DNA of 64,000 bases from Flavisphingomonas formosensis (GTDB lineage: Bacteria; Pseudomonadota; Alphaproteobacteria; Sphingomonadales; Sphingomonadaceae), in NCBI RefSeq assembly GCF_009755815.1, contig NZ_WRPK01000003.1, positions 518,209 through 582,208 on the forward strand, written 5' to 3'. This document shows positions 8,974 to 19,100 of this stretch, one piece after another. The position numbers were made by a program, and so were the translations under genes. Within the stretch, counting starts at the first letter, position 1; the number at the start of each line of letters is the position of its first letter. A model generated the notes under the pieces. The model saw only the letters and a program-made list of their open reading frames with translations, made no database searches and was not told the DNA's origin.

Positions 8974-9900
8974 ATGGCCACCGCCGCTCTCCCCGCATCG
9001 CGTCCCGACGAGCACAGGCTGCGCGGCATCGCGCTCAGGATCGGATCGGTGACCGCGCTTTCGGTGATGTTCGCGCTGATGAAGCTGGCGAGCACGCGCG
9101 GCGCCAACACGGTGGAGATCGCCTTCTACCGGAATCTTTTCGGCATGCCGTTCCTCATCGCCTACATCGCGCTCGTGCCGGGGCTGGCGGCGGTGCGTAC
9201 GCGCCGGCCGCTCGTCCACGTGACGCGAACCGCGATCGGGCTCACCTCGCTGATGTTCAACGTGCAGGCGCTCGCCATGCTGCCGCTCGCCGACGCGACG
9301 GCGATCGGCTTCATGGCGCCGCTGATCGCGACCTTCCTGTCCGCGGTGCTGCTGCGCGAGCATGTCGGCGCGCATCGCTGGTTCGCGCTGGCGCTCGGGC
9401 TGCTCGGCGTCGTCGTGCTGATCCAGCCGGGCCAGACCCCGCTGCCGCCGCTCGCCGTCGCGGTCGGCCTTGCCGCTGCGCTCGGCGTCGCATCGGTGAA
9501 CGTGACGGTGCGCCAGATCGCCGCGCGCGAGACGGCGACGGCGATCGTCTTCTGGTTCAGCGCCCTTTGCCTGGTGGCGCTGTTCGTGCCGCTGCTGCTC
9601 ACGGCGACTCGGCATCCCGCCGAAGTCTGGATTATTCTGGGCTGCATCGGCGTGTTCGGTGCCGCCGGCCAGATGATGCTGACCGCCTCGCTGCGATTCG
9701 CGCCGATCGCGGTGCTGGCACCGTTCGATTATTTGCAGCTCGTCAGCGCGACCGGGCTCGGCTTCCTCTTCTGGGCGGCAGTGCCGGATGCGCATACGCT
9801 GATCGGCGCCGGACTGATCGCCGCCGGCGGCATCTTCACCATCTATCGCGAACATCGCCTGCACCGGGAGCGCACGGGACTCGGCCCGCCCGCGGCCTGA
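8974..9900 (+). CDS. DMT-superfamily (EamA) transporter
   Basis: This is a 308-residue membrane protein with about ten hydrophobic helices arranged as two EamA halves (residues about 20-150 and 160-295). Typical segments are NTVEIAFYRNLFGMPFL in the first half and LAPFDYLQLVSATGLGFLFW in the second. Such proteins export metabolites or amino acids, or act as general permeases; the substrate cannot be read from the sequence. It diverges from ccmC across 127 bp and has no strong Shine-Dalgarno sequence. Confidence 0.9.
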   Translation: MATAALPASRPDEHRLRGIALRIGSVTALSVMFALMKLASTRGANTVEIAFYRNLFGMPFLIAYIALVPGLAAVRTRRPLVHVTRTAIGLTSLMFNVQALAMLPLADATAIGFMAPLIATFLSAVLLREHVGAHRWFALALGLLGVVVLIQPGQTPLPPLAVAVGLAAALGVASVNVTVRQIAARETATAIVFWFSALCLVALFVPLLLTATRHPAEVWIILGCIGVFGAAGQMMLTASLRFAPIAVLAPFDYLQLVSATGLGFLFWAAVPDAHTLIGAGLIAAGGIFTIYREHRLHRERTGLGPPAA

Positions 9901-9933
9901 ACGGCCCCATTCTGCTCGACTGAAGGGGGGTGC

Positions 9934-10011
9934 TGGGGCGATCGACGGGGATTGAACCCGCAACCTCCGGTACCACAAACCGGCGCTCTAACCAATTGAG
10001 CTACGATCGCC
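9934..10011 (-). tRNA. tRNA-His (GTG)
   Basis: The minus strand folds as a complete tRNA. The acceptor stem is GGCGATCG with CGATCGCC, including the extra G(-1):C73 pair specific to tRNA-His. The anticodon loop is TTGTGGT with anticodon GTG. The T-arm is GCGGGTTCAATCCCCGT (one wobble pair), and CCA is encoded at the 3' end. Confidence 0.97.
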
Positions 10012-10113
10012 ACACGGCGGGAAGGCCGGCCACATACGGGCTCATCACGCGGAGCGCAAGGTGGCCTGAACATTCTTGCACAGGAGTTTTTCGCCCGCCA
10101 TGGTGAGGGCGCG

Positions 10114-10530
10114 ATGCTTTCCCAACGCACACGCTACGCGATCCGCGCCCTGCTCCATCTTGCAGACCGTTACGGAGCAGGGCCCGTGCAGCTCAGCGAG
10201 ATCGCCGAAGCGCAGAATATACCGGCGAAATTCCTGACGGTGATTCTTTCGGAGATGCGGCGGGCCGGCCTGATAGAAACGATGCGCGGCAAGGAGGGCG
10301 GCTATTGGCTCGCCCGGCCGCCCGCGGAGATCAGCTACGGAGAAATAGTGCGACTGACACGCGGGTCGCTCGCGCTGGTGCCGTGCGCCAGCCGCCTCGC
10401 GCATCAGCCCTGCGAGAATTGCGTGGACGAGGCGAGCTGCCGCATCCACCATGTGATGCTTGCCGTTCGCGACGAAACGGCGCGCATCCTCGACATGGTC
10501 AGTCTTGCGGAACCTCTTTCAGACGCCTGA
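10114..10530 (+). CDS. Rrf2-family transcriptional regulator with four clustered cysteines
   Basis: This is a 138-residue regulator. The Rrf2 winged helix is clear: RTRYAIRALLHLADRYG, IPAKFLTVILSEMRRAGL, MRGKEGGYWLARPP. The C-terminal part has C91, C100, C103 and C109 (PCENCVDEASC). Rrf2 proteins such as IscR and NsrR hold Fe-S clusters through three cysteines here, so cluster or thiol sensing is plausible, but the spacing is not that of IscR. It lies upstream of the sulfate importer cysT-W-A, separated by a convergent DUF2061 gene. Regulation of sulfur uptake is therefore the natural hypothesis (inference). Confidence 0.92.
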   Translation: MLSQRTRYAIRALLHLADRYGAGPVQLSEIAEAQNIPAKFLTVILSEMRRAGLIETMRGKEGGYWLARPPAEISYGEIVRLTRGSLALVPCASRLAHQPCENCVDEASCRIHHVMLAVRDETARILDMVSLAEPLSDA

Positions 10531-10780
10531 CTGCCGGCTCCGCCGCAGCGGGCTCCTCCGGCTTCTGATGGCCCCAAGGCACGGATGCCCAGGCCCGCTC
10601 ATGGACGTAGTAAAGCAGGATCTTGGTCACCACCTCGGTCAACGCGATCGAGCCTGCGGCTTTCACGCTCGAGGTGAAAATCATACCCAGGATGAAAGTA
10701 TCGATGCTGCCGAGCGTACGCCAGCTGATCGCCTTCACCAACGAGCGGGGATGCGATTCCCGGCCGTTGAACAAGAACAT
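10499..10780 (-). CDS. DUF2061 small membrane protein
   Basis: This 93-residue protein contains the DUF2061 pattern SLVKAISWRTLGSIDTFILG and EVVTKILLYYVHERAW, with two membrane helices. Its function is unknown; the domain is often found beside sulfate-assimilation genes, as here. The frame opens at 10870, but a GGAGG 6 bases before the ATG at 10778-10780 decides the start (MFLFNGRESH). The ATG at 10786 abuts that SD and would be unusable. The 3' end overlaps the Rrf2 gene by 32 bp in convergent orientation. Confidence 0.85.
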   Translation of the reverse strand: MFLFNGRESHPRSLVKAISWRTLGSIDTFILGMIFTSSVKAAGSIALTEVVTKILLYYVHERAWASVPWGHQKPEEPAAAEPAVRRLKEVPQD

Positions 10781-10839
10781 TCGCATCCTCCGCGGAAAAG
10801 CAAATCCGGATTCGGGCCTATTTCGACAGGATCGACCCG

Positions 10840-10956
10840 ATAGTCTACAGGGCAAGAGAGGCACCACCATGCGGTCAGCGCGTTCCTACCTCTTCCGACC
10901 GAATTGCCGCGACGGTGTATGAAATGCAAATCTTGTCTAGTCCGTAGGTAGACTAT
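10840..10956. promoter_or_regulatory. Candidate operator pair and promoter upstream of cysT
   Basis: The 9-mer ATAGTCTAC occurs on the plus strand at 10840-10848 and on the minus strand at 10948-10956. The second copy is part of an imperfect dyad, GTCTA (10935-10939) to TAGAC (10949-10953). A weak promoter can be drawn through it: TTGTCT at 10933-10938 and TATTAT at 10954-10959. The element lies between the DUF2061 start and cysT and is close to the Rrf2 gene, so it could be that regulator's binding site. The repeats are seen; the assignment is inference. Confidence 0.4.
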
Positions 10957-11016
10957 TATGGCCTCATATCGCGTGGCAAGCTATGCACCCGCGCAACCAC
11001 GAATGCGGGGGGAGTC

Positions 11017-11889
11017 ATGACCAGTAGAACCGGCGTCATCGCGGCCGGAAGGCGCAGACGCGCCTGGTTTCGCGAGCCATCGATCATGCCGGGCTTCGGC
11101 ATCACCCTGGGCTTCACCCTCGCCTATCTGTCTCTGCTCGTGCTCATTCCGCTCTCGGCGCTGTTCGTGCGGACGGCCGCGGGCGGATGGCACGAGTTCA
11201 TCGACGTCGCCTTCTCGCGCCGCGCGGTCGCCTCCTACCGGCTGACCTTCGGCGCCTCGCTGGTGGCGGCGAGCGTCAACATGGTGTTCGGACTGATCAT
11301 CGCCTGGGTGCTGGTGCGCTACCGCTTCCCCGGCAAGCGCCTGGCGAGCGCGATCGTCGACCTGCCCTTCGCCCTTCCCACCGCGGTCGCAGGCATCGCC
11401 CTCACCTCGCTCTACGCCAATACCGGCTGGGTGGGGCAATATCTCGAGCCGCTGGGCATACAGGTCGCCTACAAGCCACTTGGCATCGTCGTCGCGCTTA
11501 CCTTCATCGGGCTGCCCTTCGTCGTGCGATCGGTGGAGCCGGTGCTGGCGGATCTGGGCACGGACGTAGAGGAAGCCGCCTCCTCGCTCGGCGCGAGCCG
11601 CTGGCAGACATTCCGCCTCGTCATCCTGCCGGCGATCCTGCCGGCGCTGTTCACCGGTTTTGCGCTCGCGCTGGCGCGTGCGGTCGGCGAATATGGCTCG
11701 GTCATCTTCATTGCGGGCAACATGCCCTTCCACACCGAGATCTCCCCGCTGCTGATCGTCACTCAGCTCGAGCAGTTCGACTATGCAGGTGCAACCGGCA
11801 TCGCGGTAGTGATGCTGATCGTGTCCTTCATCCTCCTGGCGGTGATCAACCTGATCCAGCTGTGGAGCCGTAAGAGGCTCGCGGGATGA
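11017..11889 (+). CDS. cysT: Sulfate/thiosulfate ABC transporter permease CysT
   Basis: This is a 290-residue inner-membrane permease, also called CysU. It shows six membrane segments and the ABC-permease EAA loop ([20 protein letters not shown]). Other CysT-typical blocks are [19 protein letters not shown] and [17 protein letters not shown]. The start is preceded by GGGGGAG. The stop overlaps cysW by 4 bases. No periplasmic sulfate-binding protein (Sbp/CysP) is encoded nearby, so it must be supplied from elsewhere. Confidence 0.95.
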   Translation: MTSRTGVIAAGRRRRAWFREPSIMPGFGITLGFTLAYLSLLVLIPLSALFVRTAAGGWHEFIDVAFSRRAVASYRLTFGASLVAASVNMVFGLIIAWVLVRYRFPGKRLASAIVDLPFALPTAVAGIALTSLYANTGWVGQYLEPLGIQVAYKPLGIVVALTFIGLPFVVRSVEPVLADLGTDVEEAASSLGASRWQTFRLVILPAILPALFTGFALALARAVGEYGSVIFIAGNMPFHTEISPLLIVTQLEQFDYAGATGIAVVMLIVSFILLAVINLIQLWSRKRLAG

Positions 11890-12746
11890 TGGCGCTTTTC
11901 TTCTCTCCCCGCCGGCGTGGGATCGGCGGTCCGCTGTGGGTTCGGATCGTGCTGATCCTCGTCGCCCTCTCGTTCCTCGGCCTGTTCCTCGTGCTGCCGC
12001 TGGTCGCGGTATTCCGCGAGGCACTGCGTGACGGGTTCGGCGCCTATCTGGAAGCGATCAAGGATCCCGACGCGATCTCGGCGATCAAGCTCACCTTGAT
12101 CACAGCGGCGATCGCCGTGCCGCTCAACGTGGTGTTCGGCGTGTTGGCCGCTTGGGCGATCACCAAGTTCGACTTCAAGGGCAAGAACCTGTTGATCACG
12201 CTGATCGACCTGCCCTTCTCGGTTTCGCCCGTGGTCTCGGGCCTCATCTACGTACTGCTGTTCGGCGCGCAGGGCTGGCTCGGACCCTGGCTGGAAAGCC
12301 ACAACATCCAGATCATCTTCGCGGTGCCGGGCATCGTGCTCGCGACGGTGTTCGTCACCTTTCCCTTCGTCGCGCGCGAGCTCATTCCGCTGATGGCCGA
12401 ACAGGGGCGTGACGACGAGGAGGCGGCGCTCTCGCTCGGAGCCAGCGGCTGGCAGACTTTCTGGCGGGTCACGGTCCCCAACATACGCTGGGGACTTCTC
12501 TACGGCGTGTTGCTGTGCAATGCGCGCGCCATGGGGGAATTCGGCGCGGTCTCGGTGGTTTCCGGCCATATCCGTGGCGAGACCAATACGATGCCGCTGC
12601 ACGTCGAGATCCTCTACAACGAATATAATTTCGCGGCGGCCTTCGCGGTCGCCTCGCTCCTCGCGCTGCTGGCGCTCGTCACCCTCGTGCTGAAGAGCGC
12701 GCTGGAATGGCGCTACGGCTACCACGGCTCGAACACGGGACATTGA
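11886..12746 (+). CDS. cysW: Sulfate/thiosulfate ABC transporter permease CysW
   Basis: This 286-residue permease partners CysT. The EAA loop reads [20 protein letters not shown], and CysW-specific segments are [20 protein letters not shown] and [20 protein letters not shown]. It has six predicted membrane helices. The start overlaps the cysT stop (ATGA), and cysA begins one base after its stop, showing a single operon. Confidence 0.95.
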   Translation: MMALFFSPRRRGIGGPLWVRIVLILVALSFLGLFLVLPLVAVFREALRDGFGAYLEAIKDPDAISAIKLTLITAAIAVPLNVVFGVLAAWAITKFDFKGKNLLITLIDLPFSVSPVVSGLIYVLLFGAQGWLGPWLESHNIQIIFAVPGIVLATVFVTFPFVARELIPLMAEQGRDDEEAALSLGASGWQTFWRVTVPNIRWGLLYGVLLCNARAMGEFGAVSVVSGHIRGETNTMPLHVEILYNEYNFAAAFAVASLLALLALVTLVLKSALEWRYGYHGSNTGH

Positions 12747-12747
12747 G

Positions 12748-13809
12748 ATGAGCATAACGCTCTCCGGCATCACCAAGCGCTTCGGTGACTTCACCGCGCT
12801 CGACAATGTCAGCCTGGAGGCCCGTCCGGGCGAGTTCCTGGCGCTGCTCGGGCCGTCCGGCTCCGGCAAGACGACGCTGCTGCGCATCATGGCGGGCCTC
12901 GACTTCCCCGACACAGGCAGCGTCTCGTTCAACGGCAGCGACATCACCGACCGGCCGGTGGCCGATCGCGCAGTCGGCTTCGTATTCCAGCATTATGCAC
13001 TGTTCCGGCACATGACCGTAGCCGGCAATGTCGGCTTCGGCCTCAGCGTGAAGCCGCGCCGCGAACGGCCCACCAAGGAAGAGATCCGACGCCGCGTCGA
13101 CGATCTCCTGGAACTGGTGCAGCTCAAGCATCTCGGCGGCCGCTATCCCTCGCAGCTTTCCGGCGGCCAGCGCCAGCGCGTCGCTCTGGCCCGCGCACTG
13201 GCGGTAGAGCCGCGCATCCTGCTGCTCGACGAGCCGTTCGGCGCACTCGACGCCAAGGTCCGCAAGGATCTGCGCCGCTGGCTGCGCGAACTGCACGAGC
13301 GGATGGGCCTCACCTCGATCTTCGTGACGCACGACCAGGAAGAAGCGCTGGAACTCGCGGACCGCGTCGTCGTGATGGATCATGGCAAGATCGAGCAGGT
13401 GGCGGTGCCCGTCGACGTCTACGACAAGCCCGCGTCCGCCTTCGTCTTCGATTTCGTCGGCGAATCGAACCGGTTGCCGGTGACCGTCGGCAATGGTCGC
13501 ATCGTCTTCGACAATGTCGCGATCGAAGGTGCGGCGCCGGACATCGCGGAAGGCGCAGGCCAGCTCTTCTTCCGCCCGCACGATGCCCGCCTCACCCAGG
13601 AGGGAGCGGGTGTTCCCGCCACCGTCTCCTCAGCCCGCCCGCGCAACGGCGCGGTCAGGATCGAGGCCCAGGTCGCGGGGCTGGAACTGCCTCTGGAACT
13701 CGACATCCCGAGCGATCAGGCACCATCGACGGGCAGCGCCATCTTCGTGCAGCCGACCCGGGCAAAGCTGTTTCCGGCAGGTCAGACGATCGCGTCCGAT
13801 CAGGTGTGA
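12748..13809 (+). CDS. cysA: Sulfate/thiosulfate ABC transporter ATP-binding protein CysA
   Basis: This is the 353-residue ATPase of the importer. Visible motifs are Walker [11 protein letters not shown]-loop FVFQHYALF, signature [15 protein letters not shown], Walker [13 protein letters not shown] and H-loop [10 protein letters not shown]-terminal TOBE-like regulatory region follows from about residue 240 (FRPHDARL). It is the last gene of cysT-W-A; the following 760 bp hold no convincing gene. Confidence 0.96.
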   Translation: MSITLSGITKRFGDFTALDNVSLEARPGEFLALLGPSGSGKTTLLRIMAGLDFPDTGSVSFNGSDITDRPVADRAVGFVFQHYALFRHMTVAGNVGFGLSVKPRRERPTKEEIRRRVDDLLELVQLKHLGGRYPSQLSGGQRQRVALARALAVEPRILLLDEPFGALDAKVRKDLRRWLRELHERMGLTSIFVTHDQEEALELADRVVVMDHGKIEQVAVPVDVYDKPASAFVFDFVGESNRLPVTVGNGRIVFDNVAIEGAAPDIAEGAGQLFFRPHDARLTQEGAGVPATVSSARPRNGAVRIEAQVAGLELPLELDIPSDQAPSTGSAIFVQPTRAKLFPAGQTIASDQV

Positions 13810-14572
13810 GCGCCCCGGGCGCGGAGGGATGACCGTCGACGCCACGATACTGGCGGCGCGGCGCCCGCGGGCGTCAGGAGCGCCGTTGCAGCTGTGGGAT
13901 TGCCGCAACTCACTGCCTGGGCAAGGCGGCGCAACCGCATACAGAAACATCCCGCGCTCACCGGCGCGCTGGTCAAGATGGTGGCGACGCTTGGGGTTTG
14001 CTCGTCATTTGCGGCGACCTCGCCCTGACCATCGAGACGACTCTCGGCCTGTCCACTATGATGCGGTTCGGATTCGTCCAGACGCCGGCGCTGCTCCGGC
14101 CGTTCGGTCTCATGGACCGGGTCGGCGCCGGCGCATCCATCCAGGATCTTTCCAGGGCGATCCGCGCCCAGTTCGAAAAGTTCGACCGGGAGCGCGGAGC
14201 GGCGCAGCGATCGGCCTTTGCCGACAGGGTTGATTGAGTGCAGCGAGGCGATGCCAACGTGGCACTGGCGATCCCCTTGCGGCATCTGACCAGTTCAACC
14301 ATTGCGCATCCTAAGCATGAGCGTCGCTCATGCTGGAACCGGTCATTCGCATGCTATCGGCAGCCGTACGGCAGCGCACCCCGGTCAGTCATTGGACCCA
14401 CCAGCCACCAAATCCAAATACCGCCGTTCGGAGTTGAGCGCATCCCGCAATAGTCGGCACGACATGGACGTGGCTCGGTGAGCTAGTGCAAAATCGTAGA
14501 TGTTTGCACGATGCTGACGCCTGGCCGACACGAAGGGCGCGTGGGCGTAGGAGGCAAGACCGGTCGGGTCTC
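13810..14572. other. Gene-poor segment with possible degraded coding
   Basis: No gene can be supported in this 763-bp stretch. Two plus-strand frames look slightly protein-like: one ending at about 14028 (contains KHPALTGALVKMVATLG) and one at 13998-14237 starting at a TTG (contains RPFGLMDRVGAGASIQDL). Neither has an SD or a family I recognise, and they could be remains of one broken gene. Further right there is a 9+3+9 palindrome at 14314-14334. Composition is patchy compared with the flanking operons. Confidence 0.4.
14314..14334. repeat. Perfect 9-bp inverted repeat with 3-nt loop
   Basis: AGCATGAGC at 14314-14322 is followed by GTC and GCTCATGCT at 14326-14334. The hairpin is perfect but has no T-run on either side, so it is not a typical terminator. 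It lies in non-coding DNA and could be a protein-binding site or a relic of a mobile sequence. Confidence 0.5.
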
Positions 14573-14833
14573 TCAGCGACACTCCACCAGCATGGCGAAA
14601 AGCTGATCGAGATTCTGTTGCGCGTCCTGGACGATGGGATTGGCGGCGTTGCCTGGGAGCGAGAGCGGCTTGCTCATGATATCGTGCAATTTCTGCGTCT
14701 CGCCGTTGGTAAGCAGGTTTCGCTTCCGCAGCACGATGGCGAGGCTCAATATCCCGTTGAACGCCGCGACGTCGAGAGCTTGCTGGGCTTCCAGAAGTTG
14801 CTGTGCCGTCAGATCATATTCTTGCTCCGTCAT
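14573..14833 (-). CDS. Hypothetical protein, 86 residues
   Basis: I do not recognise this family. The protein starts MTEQEYDLTAQQLLEAQQAL and is mostly helical and soluble, with a Gln-rich N-terminal helix and a Lys/Arg patch (VLRKRNLLTNGE). A GGGAGA sequence 7 bases upstream of the ATG at 14831-14833 supports the start and the reality of the gene. The frame is open further upstream to 15085 but that part is not protein-like. It follows the 69-residue gene at 14916-15125 on the same strand, so the two may be co-transcribed. Confidence 0.7.
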   Translation of the reverse strand: MTEQEYDLTAQQLLEAQQALDVAAFNGILSLAIVLRKRNLLTNGETQKLHDIMSKPLSLPGNAANPIVQDAQQNLDQLFAMLVECR

Positions 14834-14915
14834 CGAGAGTCTCCCACGAAAGCGGCGGATCGCTCCGTCAGAAATGGCGATGAAGGCGCAGGGCTCGCAA
14901 AAAGGTGGTGGCGAA

Positions 14916-15125
14916 TTACCGGGAGCTGAACTGCCCGTTCTCTGCGCCGAACTTCTGCTTGGCATAGGAGCGCGCAGCTGTAGCGCTCTTGAACGTCTCG
15001 GGCTGCGGGCTCGACGTGACGATCGGATAATTCTGGGAATTGAAGCGCGTGCTGCGGATCGTGATCCGGAACTGACCTTCATCATCCTTGGCGATTAGAA
15101 ACGGCGCGACGGGTATCCGAGACAT
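14916..15125 (-). CDS. Hypothetical protein, 69 residues
   Basis: This small basic protein starts MSRIPVAPFLIAKDDEGQFR. It looks like a compact alpha/beta domain with alternating polar and hydrophobic residues (FRITIRSTRFNSQNYPIV) followed by a helix (SATAARSYAKQKFG). AAAGG lies upstream of the ATG at 15123-15125. No family is recognised. It sits just downstream of a cold-shock gene on the same strand, separated by a terminator-like hairpin. Confidence 0.65.
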   Translation of the reverse strand: MSRIPVAPFLIAKDDEGQFRITIRSTRFNSQNYPIVTSSPQPETFKSATAARSYAKQKFGAENGQFSSR

Positions 15126-15224
15126 AAAGGCCTTTCTTGGTAACCGAAGGTGGATTTCCCGATCCTGTGGGGGCCCAGCGGCAGGTGCCGCCAGAAGGCG
15201 TCCGATCCGGGCGGACGGGCAAAT

Positions 15225-15246
15225 GGCGGATGCCACAGCATCCGCC
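15225..15246 (-). terminator. Terminator-like hairpin after the cold-shock gene
   Basis: GGCGGATGC (15225-15233) and GCATCCGCC (15238-15246) form a perfect 9-bp stem with a 4-nt loop, 8 bases beyond the cold-shock stop. On the minus strand the stem is followed by ATTTGCC, a weak T-tract, so termination may be partial. Confidence 0.55.
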
Positions 15247-15254
15247 AATCACCG

Positions 15255-15461
15255 TCAGGCGCTCTGCAGATTCACGGCAGATGTCTTCCCGCGACGATCC
15301 GTCTCCAGCTCATAGGACACGCGCTGGTCCTTGTTGAGCGTCGTCATGCCCGCGCGTTCGACGGCAGAAATGTGGACGAACGCATCGCCACTGCCGTTTT
15401 CCGGAGCGATGAAGCCGTAACCTTTGTCGGTGTTGAAGAATTTTACGGTGCCGGTGATCAT
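15255..15461 (-). CDS. Cold-shock domain protein
   Basis: This is a 68-residue single cold-shock domain, the size of CspA. RNP1 is KGYGFIAPE and RNP2 is DAFVHISAVERAG; aromatic residues at the RNA-binding face are intact (VKFFN). Such proteins bind single-stranded RNA/DNA and relieve mRNA structure. AAGGA lies 7 bases before the ATG at 15459-15461. The upstream 375 bp contains no gene and may include a long leader, as is common for cold-shock genes. Confidence 0.95.
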   Translation of the reverse strand: MITGTVKFFNTDKGYGFIAPENGSGDAFVHISAVERAGMTTLNKDQRVSYELETDRRGKTSAVNLQSA

Positions 15462-15836
15462 GAGAATATCCTTGTCCCATGTGTGACGGGCATGCGCCAA
15501 CAGCGGCACATCCCGGCGTCTTGAAGCTCGAAAGGGACAAAGGGAGGAGCCGAAGCGGCCCATCATCCGTCGCAGGCGACGTTCAGCACCCCTCATATGG
15601 GGGAAGGCTATCCAAAAAGCCACCCCTGCCGGAAAAAGATCGACGCAGCATCAGGCAAATCAAGCGCGGCCGAACAATCCGTTGCCGTCTTGCTGACCGT
15701 CGGGCCCAACATTGCCGAAGGGGCTGCATCCTTCCGGCTCAGGGAAAGGCGTGGGAATGCGGTGTTCGGGGCTGCGTAGGATCGTTTCGCGCTTAGCGAT
15801 TGACCGACTCGGACCCTTCGTTCCATCTTTGTTCTT
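15462..15836. other. Intergenic region upstream of the cold-shock gene
   Basis: Nothing supported as coding was seen in these 375 bp. It separates the leftward cold-shock gene from a rightward 47-residue ORF and should hold both promoters, possibly with a long 5' leader for the cold-shock mRNA. Confidence 0.4.
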
Positions 15837-15980
15837 ATGAAACATGACGTCGATCCCGCGCTGCTGGACGCGGTGAACCCGCTCGCCGAGTGGATACCGC
15901 AGATCGCGTGCTTCGATTATTCGCGGAAGGTTTACCGCTCGAAGCGCGGCTGGGAGGCCGACGTCAAGGCAGGCAAGTAG
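15837..15980 (+). CDS. Hypothetical small protein, 47 residues
   Basis: This short ORF, MKHDVDPALLDAVNPLAEWI followed by PQIACFDYSRKVYRSKRGWE, has a balanced composition unlike random high-GC reading frames. It contains one cysteine and ends with a Lys-rich tail. No clear SD precedes the ATG. No family is recognised. A 31-residue in-frame-like ORF (15998-16093) follows and is even less certain. Confidence 0.45.
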   Translation: MKHDVDPALLDAVNPLAEWIPQIACFDYSRKVYRSKRGWEADVKAGK

Positions 15981-16106
15981 ATCTGCGCGCATCTCCAATG
16001 GGCGCCCACGCGCAGACGCCCGAGGAGGCGTTGGCGCGGGCCGCTCACTACGCCGCCCTGCATTGGCGGGCGCATCATCTCAGTGCCGGCTGACGGCCCG
16101 TAATCG

Positions 16107-19100
16107 TCAGAGCAACCATGTTCCGGTCAGCGTCGTGACGTTGCCGGTGAAGAGTATTTGCATGTCGGCGGTGGCATCGCCATTGGTATCGAACAGGGCG
16201 GTGGTGGTGTTGGTGCCGGCATCGTAGCTGAGCGTGAACTCGGCGGCGGTGTGACTAAAGGCGCCGACGAGGTGGAATGCCTGGTCGCCCGCCACCTTTG
16301 TATTCGCGTCGATCGCCGACACGTCGAGAATGTCGCCTTTGGCGAAATCGGTGATCCGATCCGAAGCCGCCAGCGTGCTGTCACCCACCGCTAGATAGCT
16401 GAAAGTATCGTTCTGCGTGCCACCGGTCAGCGTATCCGCGCCCGCACCGCCTGTGAGCGTGTCAGTACCCGCACCGCCAGTGAGGATATCGTCGCCCCCC
16501 GCCCCTTTGAGAATGTCGTTGCCGCTGCCGCCATCGACCGTGTCGTTGGATGAACCGGCGTCGATTATGTCGTTACCTGCGCCGCCATATAGGACGTTCG
16601 CCTGGGCCGATCCGGTGATCACGTCATCATAGGCCGATCCGATCACATTCTCGATGGATGACAGAGTGTCGATGCCGGCGCCATGCGTGTCCTGCGCCGT
16701 GGTGAGCGCCAGGCCGACGGTTATGGCCGATACTGCCGAAGCGTAGCTTGCCGTATCGATCCCAGCGCCGCCGATCAGATGGTCGTCGCCGAGACCGCCG
16801 ACGAGCGTGTCGTTGCCGGCATTACCAGTCAGCGCGTTGTTGCCGGCATCGCCCGTAAGTTGGTCATCATAGGCGCCGCCAGTCAGATTCTCGATACCAG
16901 CCAGCGTGTCTGTGCCGGCCGCGATGGTCGACTGCGCCGTCGTGATCGCTAGGCTCACCCTCACGGCACCCGAGGCATCCGAATAGCTCGCCGTGTCGAT
17001 GCCGTCGCCGCCATAGAGGAAATCGTTGCCGAGACCGCCGTTCAGGGTGTCGTCGCCCAGCGATCCGATCAGCGTGTTGGCAAACTGATTACCGGTCAGC
17101 ACGTCGCTATAATCCGATCCGTAGAGGCTTTCGACATTCTGGATGATATCAATGCCCGCGCCGCCGGTATTCTGTGAAAAGGTCAGGCCGATGTTCACCG
17201 TCACGCCGGACAGCGCATGGTTGTAATAGACCGTGTCCATGCCGGCCCCGCCGTCGATCATGTCATTGCCGCCCCGGCCGTCGATCACGTCGTTGCCAGC
17301 ACCGCCGTAGAGGCTGTTATTGCCGTCGTCGCCGCTCAGATAGTCGGCAAAGTCGGTTCCGATCAGTCCTTCGATGCTGGTCATGGTGACGTTGCCCGCA
17401 CCCCCCGTCGCATGGACGATGCCGGTACCGGCTTCCACCGTCACGCTGACCCCCGAGGCGAGGCCCGCGAAGGAAACGAGGTCATTGCCAATGCCACCAT
17501 CCACCGCGGCGCCATCGCTGGATACGATGTTGAGAGTGTCGTCGCCGCTGCCTCCATAAAGCGTATCCGGACCGCCGCCGCCCTTGATCAAGTCGTTGCC
17601 CGCGCCGCCGTAGATTATGTTAGCGTTGGCATCGCCGGAGAGCGTGTCGTTGAAGGACGAACCGATCAGATTTTCGAAGCCAGCGATGATGTCGTTGCCC
17701 GCACCACTCGTGGCCTGGGAGGTGGTCACCGCCAGACTGACGATTACCTTGTTGGTCGCGCTGGCATAGTTCAGCGTGTCGATGCCGTTGCCGCCATAGA
17801 GCGTATCCGCGCCGGTCCCGCTGCCACCGTCTATCAGATCATTGCCATCGCCGCCGAAAATGACGTTCTTGCCGGCATTGCCGGTCAACACGTCATCATA
17901 GGCGGAGCCAATCAGATTATCGATCGAGACCAGCGTATCCATGCCCGCGCCGATCGTATCCTGGGCAGCGATGAGCGCCAGGTTCACCGTCACCCCGCTG
18001 ATCGCGGTCGCATAGCTCGCTATGTCTGTTCCCGCGCCGCCATCGAGACGGTCGTTGCCCGCGCCTCCGTCCAGCTGATCGTTGCCGGCCCCACCGCTCA
18101 GCACATTATCGCCCACGTTGCCGACCAAAGTGTCGTCATAGGACGTACCGGTCAGATTCTCGATGCTCATGAGGAAGTCCGTGCCCCCGTTACCGAACGC
18201 AGTTCCGATGGTGGGACCGACTGTCAGGAGCGCCGTCACCCCCGAGCTGAGCCCCGCAAAGCTCGCCGTATCGACGCCCCCGCCGCCGTACAGAACGTCA
18301 TCACCGAGGCCGCCATTCAGCGTGTCGTCACCGTTGTCGCCAACGAGCACATTGTTCCCAACGTCGCCTGTCAGTTGATCGTCATAGGTACTGCCAGTGA
18401 TGTTCTCGATTGACATGTATGTGTCGCGATCGCCGGCACCGCTCCCTCCGCCAGTGCCCCAGGCGCCCCCCGTCGACAGACTTGCTATTATTGGCCCGCC
18501 AGCATCGAAATAGGTAACGGTGTCGTTTCCATCACCGCCGTAGAGCACATTGACCCCCAGGCCTCCCGCCAACCGATCATCCCCATTTCCGCCGAAAAGG
18601 AAATTGGCGTCATCGTTGCCGGTCAACTCATCGCTATAGGCCGAGCCGACCAGATAATCGATGTTCACGATCTGATCGACGCCCGCCCCGAGTGTATCCT
18701 GCGCGGTCGTGATGCTCAGATTGACGACGACGCCCGTGGTGGCGTTGGCATAGCTGACCGTATCGGTGCCAATTTTGCCATCGATATAATCATTGCCAGC
18801 ACCCCCGATCAGGATGTCATTGCTGTTGCCGCCATAGAGCGTATCGTTGCCCCCTCCGCCGTCTATCGTGTCTCCAGCGTAGTCAGCGGTCAGAACATCA
18901 TCATGCTCGCTTCCTATGAGATTTCGAAAGCCGGAGAAAACATCGCCTGTTGCTCCACCGCCAACAGTCCCCGTCAGAAAATTTATGGTCACTCCCATAT
19001 CAGAATCTTGATAGCTTAGGGTGTCGCCACCATTGCCGTACATGACGTCGGCTCCCGCCCCGCCCATCACGATGTCGCTGCCGCCAATCACATAAGGGCC

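Noticed and set aside
14385..14582. 65-residue minus-strand ORF after the 86-residue protein
   Set aside because: No SD, odd composition and overlap with the preceding stop; may be chance.
15998..16093. 31-residue plus-strand ORF (MGAHAQTPEEALARAAHYAA...)
   Set aside because: Weak start signal and too short to support; it could be real but cannot be shown.
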